NCBI RefSeq assembly: GCF_046244365.1
Contig: NZ_CP176395.1
Span: 4,278,001 to 4,342,000, forward strand
Source: Paenibacillus_V sp046244365
GTDB lineage: Bacteria; Bacillota; Bacilli; Paenibacillales; NBRC-103111
Reading direction: 5' to 3'
DNA: 64,000 nt
A model generated the notes under the pieces. It saw only the letters and a program-made list of their open reading frames with translations. It ran no database searches and was not told where the DNA came from. This document shows, piece after piece, positions 59,171 to 64,000 of the stretch. A program made the position numbers and the translations under genes. Each line of letters begins with the position of its first letter. Position 1 is the first letter of the stretch.

Positions 59171-60511
59171 ATGAAAAACAAAATCTTCCTGCTGCTTTTG
59201 GCAACATCGCTTCTTGCGGCAGGATGCGAAAAACAGCCGGAGGCAGCATCAAAGCCGGCCGTATCCGGCAAGCTCAAAACATCGCAGACAAAGCAGCAAT
59301 ATTATAGGGACTATGGGGATTTGATTGACACCAAATTCCCAGAGCTTGAGATGGAGTTCGCAGATGAGACACTGAATAATCCATCGATAAGTCTGCAAAG
59401 CGCGGTTATCGACTCGATCGACAAGGAACAAGCGGATATCGTCTCTTTTGTCGGTATCGACATGTACGAAAATATGGTCAAGAGCGGCAAAATTCTTGAT
59501 CTCGAGCCATACATCGCACGGGATCGATTCGAGCTCTCAGGCTTCCTTCCGTCTGTCACAGATCTGTTGCGGGACAAAGGGAACGGAAAGCTTTACGGGC
59601 TATCAGTCAGATTTTTCAGCAGTGCGCTGGCGTTTAATAAGTCGCTGTTCGATCAAAAAAAGATCCCGTATCCGACAGACCGAATGAGCTGGACGGACGT
59701 AATGAACGTGGCCGGGCAGTTCGCCCAAGAGGGGGGAGGAGAACAAAGGAATATCGGTTTTTTTACAAGCAAAAACGTATTCGTCAGCCCATCGAGCTAC
59801 GTGACGATGATCGGGAAAACAAACGGATTATCGTTAATAGACGCTGAGGCTAAAGAACTTCTGCTAGGATCGCCGGAATGGCGAAATGTGATCCGCCTGA
59901 TCGTGGATGCGTATGCGAAGGGGGCGCTTCTGCCTCCGGAAGAGGCGAAAGCTTACACGAACCAGGAAGTGAATGCTCTTTCCGAGTCTTCTGATCTGTT
60001 TAAAGCCGGGCGGGCTGCAATGACGCTGACAAGTACGGATTTGATCAATAAGATGAAAGCAATGGAGCTCATGTTTGACGTAGGATTCGTCACGGCCCCT
60101 GTCGATCCGCAAATGTCTGACGGCACGATCCATGTCAGCCCGGCGACGATTTTCGCAATCGACGCACGGTCCCAAAATCCGGATACAGCGTGGGAGATAA
60201 TCAAATTCGTCGTCAGCGATCAGGTCGCGCGCATTACGGAAAGAAATACGAATACAAGTCAATTTACGACACGTATCCATGTACTCGATAAAGAAACGGC
60301 AGGTACTTCGCTTGAGCCGTTTTACAAACAGCCGAAACTCGATAGCCGGTCGACGATCGGTAAAATGAATCCGAAGCTGCGTCCGGATTTTGAACGCAAG
60401 CTGTTTGGTTTGATCGATCGTGAGCTGATTGCGGTATATAAAGGCGAACAAACGACCGACGAAGCGGTCGCCAGCATTTTGAAGCAAGGACAACCGTTAT
60501 TGAGCCGGTGA
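59171..60511 (+). CDS. Extracellular solute-binding lipoprotein
   Basis: Signal peptide with lipobox LLAAGC (Cys19). The mature protein is a family-1 type solute-binding protein, related to the ectodomain of the previous gene: ALAFNKSLFDQKKIPYPTDR then MSWTDVMNVAGQF lines up with that protein's ALFYNKDMFDQ region. Late parts (ATIFAIDARSQNPDTAWEII) also match. Such proteins normally feed an ABC importer for sugars, but no permease or ATPase gene follows. It may hand its ligand to the membrane protein or simply be a target of the sigma factor. GGGAAAGAG precedes the ATG. 446 residues. Confidence 0.85.
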   Translation: MKNKIFLLLLATSLLAAGCEKQPEAASKPAVSGKLKTSQTKQQYYRDYGDLIDTKFPELEMEFADETLNNPSISLQSAVIDSIDKEQADIVSFVGIDMYENMVKSGKILDLEPYIARDRFELSGFLPSVTDLLRDKGNGKLYGLSVRFFSSALAFNKSLFDQKKIPYPTDRMSWTDVMNVAGQFAQEGGGEQRNIGFFTSKNVFVSPSSYVTMIGKTNGLSLIDAEAKELLLGSPEWRNVIRLIVDAYAKGALLPPEEAKAYTNQEVNALSESSDLFKAGRAAMTLTSTDLINKMKAMELMFDVGFVTAPVDPQMSDGTIHVSPATIFAIDARSQNPDTAWEIIKFVVSDQVARITERNTNTSQFTTRIHVLDKETAGTSLEPFYKQPKLDSRSTIGKMNPKLRPDFERKLFGLIDRELIAVYKGEQTTDEAVASILKQGQPLLSR

Positions 60512-60598
60512 TTTATGCCAGAACCAACTTCCGGTACTTTGGCGTGATATCTATGGTTTCTGACAATGTATTCGTGCCATCGCCCTATATGGAAAAAG

Positions 60599-60628
60599 GT
60601 GACGGACGGTTGCAGCGGCATGTATAAT
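60599..60628 (+). promoter_or_regulatory. Promoter for the MOSC protein gene
   Basis: TATAAT at 60623-60628 with GTGACG at 60599-60604, spacer 18 bases. The -35 is weak. Confidence 0.45.
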
Positions 60629-60681
60629 AAATTCAATCATACACGCCGGAGAGGCATTTGTTTCACTTGGAGGGGAATTTA

Positions 60682-61359
60682 ATGGAAGGCACTATCATTT
60701 CGTTGAATGTCGGAAAACCGGCTGACGTCGAACATCAAGGGAAAATCGTAAGTACCGGGATTAATAAAAGTCCGGTTGAGACGCGATTGTTTTTGTCTGC
60801 GATCAATTTCGAGGGAGACGGTCAGGCGGATCTGAAGTTTCATGGAGGCGTAGATAAAGCGGTTTGTGTGTATTGCTACGAACACTACCCATATTGGCAG
60901 CAGGAACTGGAAAGGCCGCTTTCTTTCGGCGCATTCGGAGAAAACGTGACGGTAACCGGGATGCTGGAGCCGGATGTGCACATCGGGGATACGTTTCAAC
61001 TCGGGGATGCGGTCGTTCAAATCAGCCAACCCAGGCAGCCTTGTTATAAGCTCTCCGTAAAATACGGCAAGCCCGACATGCCGCTCAAGGTGCAGAATGC
61101 CGGCTATACCGGTTATTATTTTCGCGTACTTCAGGAAGGATTCGTCTCCAAAGACAGCCGGCTTGTAAGGATCGAACGGGATCCGAACGGCGTCACGATC
61201 GAATATGCCAACCGGATCATGCACCACGACAAGCAGGACCAAGATGGAATCCGGCGAATATTGGCTGTTTCCGCGCTTTCGGCAAGCTGGAGAAAGACGC
61301 TCGAGAAAAGGTTGGACGGTCAAGAAACGGATACGAAAGAAAGATTGTCAGGCGTGTAA
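60682..61359 (+). CDS. MOSC-domain protein (YiiM-like)
   Basis: MOSC domains bind molybdenum cofactor through a conserved Cys. Here the marks are GDGQADLKFHGGVDKAVCVY, the stretch FGAFGENVTVTGMLEPDVHIGD (in parts) and QPRQPCYKL with the key Cys (about residue 122). This matches the YiiM/YflK subgroup, which reduces N-hydroxylated bases or similar compounds in E. coli. The ATG at 60682 has GGAGGGGAA upstream; an in-frame TTG at 60658 is rejected. 225 residues. Single gene. Confidence 0.88.
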   Translation: MEGTIISLNVGKPADVEHQGKIVSTGINKSPVETRLFLSAINFEGDGQADLKFHGGVDKAVCVYCYEHYPYWQQELERPLSFGAFGENVTVTGMLEPDVHIGDTFQLGDAVVQISQPRQPCYKLSVKYGKPDMPLKVQNAGYTGYYFRVLQEGFVSKDSRLVRIERDPNGVTIEYANRIMHHDKQDQDGIRRILAVSALSASWRKTLEKRLDGQETDTKERLSGV

Positions 61360-61484
61360 CCGTCGTTCTCGCCAAAGGAAATTTCGTATATTTGGTCGAG
61401 TTTGTTTCGAGTAAAGCTATGGATACGCCGGAGAACCGAATCATGTTGGCCGAAATTCTGAAATCGTTTAAGGCGCTCGATTAA
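61356..61484 (+). pseudogene. 3' remnant of an unknown gene
   Basis: Directly after (and overlapping the last bases of) the MOSC gene, an open frame without a start codon or ribosome binding site reads VTVVLAKGNFVYLVEF and ends ILKSFKALD before a TAA at 61482-61484. The pattern (strand, polar helix, SFK at the end) looks like the C-terminus of small secreted or lipoprotein-type domains. The 5' part is gone. A terminator follows immediately, as it would after a real gene. Confidence 0.4.
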
Positions 61485-61493
61485 TCAAAAAGG

Positions 61494-61524
61494 AAAAGCC
61501 GTTCGCGTAATGCAGCGGCTTTTT
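61494..61524 (+). terminator. Rho-independent terminator
   Basis: AAAAGCCG pairs with CGGCTTTT around a GCGTAATGC inner stem-loop. Confidence 0.75.
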
Positions 61525-61539
61525 ATATTGCTCACAGGC

Positions 61540-61593
61540 TTGACACGAAACCTTCCGGTGTCCTATTATTGAAATAGGAAACCAAAAGGTTTC
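61540..61593 (+). promoter_or_regulatory. Promoter with two operator-like dyads for the DUF3052/SRPBCC/ArsR operon
   Basis: TTGACA at 61540-61545 and TATTAT at 61564-61569, spacer 18 bases. Two dyads of the form GAAACC-N4-GGTKTC lie at 61547-61562 (in the spacer) and 61578-61593 (at the start of transcription), centres 31 bp apart, about three helix turns. The ArsR-family regulator encoded at the end of the operon is the likely binder. Confidence 0.65.
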
Positions 61594-61614
61594 GCAAAAG
61601 AAAGGACTGACTTC

Positions 61615-61992
61615 ATGGAAGAGCTGCTGAAAAAGCTGCGCTATAAAGATGGACGAGCAGCTGTATGGAACGCTCCGGAAGGCTATTTTCTCGGGATCGA
61701 GGAAGAGAAGTCCGCGGAAGGAACATACGATTTCGTACAGGTATTCGTAAACAATGCCGACGAAGCTACAGAATGGGCGCCCAAAGCGATCGGATACCTG
61801 AATGAGGATGCGGTATTTTGGATCACATATCCGAAACAAAGCTCCAAAGTGAAGACGGACATCAACCGTGATAGTTTGGCTGCTTTGGTGCAAAATATAA
61901 CGCCATACCGCCCGGTTAGCAATGTTGCCGTCGATGACAAATGGTCGGCGCTTCGATTTCGTCCCGTCGACAAAGTGAAGAGCGGGAAATAA
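61615..61992 (+). CDS. DUF3052-like protein
   Basis: The 125-residue protein has the stretch TYDFVQVFVNNADEATEWAP, then VFWITYPKQSSKVKTDINRD and VDDKWSALRFRP. That order resembles the DUF3052 family, which has no known function. GAAAGGA lies nine bases before the ATG. It is the first gene of an operon with an SRPBCC protein (START-like ligand binding) and an ArsR-type regulator, under the twin-operator promoter at 61540-61593. Confidence 0.65.
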   Translation: MEELLKKLRYKDGRAAVWNAPEGYFLGIEEEKSAEGTYDFVQVFVNNADEATEWAPKAIGYLNEDAVFWITYPKQSSKVKTDINRDSLAALVQNITPYRPVSNVAVDDKWSALRFRPVDKVKSGK

Positions 61993-62023
61993 CATCATTT
62001 TCAGGAAAAGGGGAATGAAAAGA

Positions 62024-62449
62024 ATGGAAAACAACAACAAAAATACCCTGCCGGATATTCGGCAATCGATCATGTTGAAAGCGCCGGTAAGCAAAGTTTG
62101 GGATGCTGTTGCAACTTCGGAAGGAATAGCCGCATGGTTTATGCCTAACAACTTCCAGCCGATTGCCGGCTATGAATTCGAATTAAATGCCGGTCCGTTC
62201 GGCAATTCTCCGTGCAAGGTGACGGAAATCGATCCGCCAAACCGCTTGGCGTTCTTGTGGGGGAAAGATTGGACCATTACCTTCGAGCTTGTCGAGCGAG
62301 GGGATAAAACCGAGTTTACCTTGATTCATGGCGGATGGGATGCCGACCAAGTTACGGAATTCGGCGAACTTCACTCGATCGTTCGCGAAAGAATGTCGAA
62401 CGGCTGGGTGGGGCTTGTTCAAAAGCTTGGCGCTTATGTCGAGGGGTAA
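62024..62449 (+). CDS. SRPBCC (AHSA1-like) family protein
   Basis: The AHSA1/SRPBCC pattern is clear: IRQSIMLKAPVSKVWDAVAT, EGIAAWFMPN, FELNAGPFG, VTEIDPPNRLAFLWG, and the C-terminal NGWVGLVQKLGAYVE. Proteins of this fold bind hydrophobic ligands. They are often paired with an ArsR-type regulator, as here. The ATG at 62024 lies ten bases after GGAAAAGGGG; the ATG at 62015 is too close to it. 141 residues. Overlaps the next gene by 14 bases. Confidence 0.88.
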   Translation: MENNNKNTLPDIRQSIMLKAPVSKVWDAVATSEGIAAWFMPNNFQPIAGYEFELNAGPFGNSPCKVTEIDPPNRLAFLWGKDWTITFELVERGDKTEFTLIHGGWDADQVTEFGELHSIVRERMSNGWVGLVQKLGAYVEG

Positions 62450-62801
62450 TGGGACAGCCGCTGCGCCGAAGCATGATGTTTTTCAGGCGATCGCCGATCC
62501 GACGCGCCGCAAACTGTTGAAGCTGCTTGCAGACGAGGAAATGCCCGTAACCGTCCTTAGCGGACACTTTCCGATGAGCAGGACGGCCGTTTCCAAGCAT
62601 CTGCGCATATTATCCGATGCCGGGCTTGTCAAAGAACGCAAGGCAGGCAGAGAAACCCGTTACCGGCTTCAACCAGAGCCGCTGCTCGAATTGAAGCGAT
62701 GGCTTTCGTATTATGAACGTTTCTGGGAAAACAAGCTTGCTGCGCTCAAGCGTTATATCGAATCCGACGAACATGGGAATGGAGACGGGGGCAACGGCTA
62801 A
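62436..62801 (+). CDS. ArsR-family transcriptional regulator
   Basis: A winged-helix protein: VFQAIADPTRRKLLKLLAD (helices 1-2), PVTVLSGHFPMSRTAVSKHL and RILSDAGLVKERKAGRETRYRL (in parts; recognition helix and wing). No metal-binding Cys pair is visible, so it is of the SRPBCC-associated non-metal type (SdpR-like). It overlaps the SRPBCC gene and probably represses its own operon through the dyads at 61547-61593. The start at 62436 has no strong ribosome binding site, consistent with coupling. 121 residues. Confidence 0.88.
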   Translation: MSRGNGTAAAPKHDVFQAIADPTRRKLLKLLADEEMPVTVLSGHFPMSRTAVSKHLRILSDAGLVKERKAGRETRYRLQPEPLLELKRWLSYYERFWENKLAALKRYIESDEHGNGDGGNG

Positions 62802-62877
62802 GAATGGCGGTTGAGGTAACGAAATCGAGTACGGATATCAAAAAGTACACATAATATATGTTATGTAAACAAATTGT

Positions 62878-62906
62878 GCCTCGTCATCTTGATGACGAGG
62901 CTTTTT
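62878..62906 (+). terminator. Rho-independent terminator after the ArsR gene
   Basis: GCCTCGTCATC pairs perfectly with GATGACGAGGC around TT, followed by five Ts. Confidence 0.92.
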
Positions 62907-62932
62907 CTTCTATTTACAAACATCCATAGACT

Positions 62933-62961
62933 TTCGGAATTGCTTTAATCCGCATTCCGAA
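62933..62961. promoter_or_regulatory. Inverted repeat upstream of the MFS gene
   Basis: TTCGGAAT and ATTCCGAA form a perfect 8-bp dyad with a 13-base gap, 80 bases before the MFS start. It is a possible operator. Confidence 0.4.
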
Positions 62962-63040
62962 GTTTAACAAGCCGACATAAAGTGCGGGGCAGCTGTAAAT
63001 AGTATCGGTATATAAATCATATGGAAATGGAGTCCTTTAC

Positions 63041-64000
63041 ATGGATACTTCCGTACGAGCTCAAGAACCGAAGCAGCGGAAATTGCTGGTGAGCGCAGGG
63101 TTAAGCTGGCTGTTTGACGCGATGGATGTCGGAATGGTTTCGTTTATTGTCGCTGCGTTGGTTGTCGAATGGGATTTGGGGGCACAGCAGGTCGGGCTGA
63201 TGACAGCCATTAACTCGGTCGGTATGGCTGTCGGCGCAGCCGTTGCCGGCACAATGGCAGACCGGTATGGAAGGCGTGCCGTTTTGCTATGGACGCTGCT
63301 TATTTTCTCGCTCGCGAGCGGATTGTCCGCATTGGTTACGAGTTTTGGCGTCCTCTGCGCATTAAGATTCGTCGCAGGCTTCGGGCTCGGCGGCGAGCTG
63401 CCGGTTGCTTCCACCCTCGTTTCGGAGTCGGTACCGGTCAAGGATAGGGGGCGGATTGTCGTTCTGCTGGAAAGCTTCTGGGCGGGAGGCTGGATTTTGG
63501 CGGCTTTAATCGCATACTTCGTCATCCCCCAATACGGCTGGAGAATGGCGTTCGCGATCGGGGCCCTTCCTTCGCTGTACGCTCTCTATTTGAGAAGGGC
63601 AATACGGGACTCGAACAAATTTACCGCGCAAACCGGCCGCAAGCTGTCGTTCGGAGAGCGGATCGCATCCGTATGGTCGGCCAAATACCGGTTGTCCACC
63701 ATTACGTTGTGGGTGCTTTGGTTTACCGTCGTGTTCTCGTATTACGGGATGTTTCTATGGCTGCCTACCGTTATGATGATGAAGGGCTTCGGTCTCGTCA
63801 AGAGCTTTCAATACGTGCTGATCATTACATTGGCGCAGCTTCCCGGATATTTTACCGCTGCATACTTCATCGAAAAATTCGGCCGCAAGTTCGTGTTGGT
63901 CGCGTATTTGCTAATGACGGCGGTAAGCGCGCTATGGTTCGGCAATGCGGTTACGGAAGGAATGCTTATGGCGGCCGGAATCAGCTTGTCGTTCTTTAAT
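63041..64000 (+). CDS. MFS transporter (5' part, runs off the window)
   Basis: The frame is open from the ATG at 63041 to the right edge (320 codons, no stop). It has the MFS metabolite:H+ symporter marks: LSWLFDAMDVGMVSF in TM1, GTMADRYGRRAVLLW (motif A, about residue 72), RFVAGFGLGGELPVASTLVSE (about residue 115) and a second motif-A-like FIEKFGRKFVLV. It resembles the NiaP/YceI and aromatic-acid transporter group (D in TM1), so it may import a small carboxylate or vitamin. GGAG lies nine bases before the ATG. Confidence 0.85.
   Translation, partial: MDTSVRAQEPKQRKLLVSAGLSWLFDAMDVGMVSFIVAALVVEWDLGAQQVGLMTAINSVGMAVGAAVAGTMADRYGRRAVLLWTLLIFSLASGLSALVTSFGVLCALRFVAGFGLGGELPVASTLVSESVPVKDRGRIVVLLESFWAGGWILAALIAYFVIPQYGWRMAFAIGALPSLYALYLRRAIRDSNKFTAQTGRKLSFGERIASVWSAKYRLSTITLWVLWFTVVFSYYGMFLWLPTVMMMKGFGLVKSFQYVLIITLAQLPGYFTAAYFIEKFGRKFVLVAYLLMTAVSALWFGNAVTEGMLMAAGISLSFFN

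Noticed and set aside
1..64000. CRISPR arrays, tRNA/rRNA genes, insertion sequences and prophage genes
   Set aside because: No repeated spacer arrays, RNA-gene signatures, transposases or phage structural genes were seen.

Overview
The window looks like chromosomal DNA of a spore-forming, Gram-positive bacterium of the Paenibacillus/Cohnella type. The evidence is the mid-50s GC feel, strong GGAGG-type ribosome binding sites with frequent GTG and TTG starts, split glycine decarboxylase genes (gcvPA and gcvPB), a KapB sporulation-kinase partner, a YheC/YheD-type spore coat ATP-grasp protein, Bacillus-style FadN/FadA/FadE/FadF beta-oxidation proteins and ABC-F ATPases of the YfmM and YkpA types. 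I see no rRNA, tRNA, CRISPR array, insertion sequence or prophage.

Layout. 1-6.4 kb: the distal end of a Tad/Flp-type pilus or secretion locus (two TadE-like pseudopilins around a large coiled-coil TadG-like protein, an A24 prepilin peptidase, an FHA protein). 6.5-16.7 kb: housekeeping genes including two ABC-F ATPases, an M42 peptidase, a radical SAM/Nudix/thioredoxin run, kapB, an AIM24-like protein and a TRIC-family membrane protein. 16.8-22.2 kb: the glycine cleavage system, split into gcvT-gcvPA-gcvPB (minus strand) and gcvH (plus strand), each side behind its own tandem glycine riboswitch with a terminator; the two promoters point away from each other. 22.3-31.5 kb: an epimerase, transporters, two Gfo/Idh/MocA oxidoreductases, nagB with its MurR/RpiR regulator and small enzymes. 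31.6-35.2 kb: a lipoprotein, a sensor kinase and a REC-DUF3369-HD-GYP regulator that probably degrades c-di-GMP. 35.3-41.8 kb: a spore-coat ATP-grasp protein, then a three-gene cassette (AMP-forming ligase, SbnA-like and SbnB-like enzymes) that should make L-2,3-diaminopropionate, and a secreted protein with SH3-like repeats. 44.1-56.2 kb: a nearly complete fatty-acid beta-oxidation set (etfB, etfA, fadD, fadN, fadA, fadE, a thioesterase, fadF). 56.3-56.7 kb: a c-di-GMP-I riboswitch in front of a YjfB-like motility protein. 56.8-60.5 kb: an ECF sigma factor gene behind an ECF-type promoter, overlapping a gene for a membrane protein with the layout of an anti-sigma factor but with a solute-binding-protein ectodomain, followed by a paralogous solute-binding lipoprotein. 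60.6-64 kb: a MOSC protein, a gene remnant, a DUF3052-like/SRPBCC/ArsR operon with twin operators and the 5' part of an MFS transporter.

Most striking are the ECF sigma/solute-binding anti-sigma/lipoprotein module, which reads as a one-membrane sugar- or peptide-sensing system without a transporter, and the small diaminopropionate cassette without any obvious NRPS or siderophore synthetase beside it. Functions are assigned from motifs and remembered family features; no database search was run. Start sites were moved to the codon with the best ribosome binding site where that was clear.
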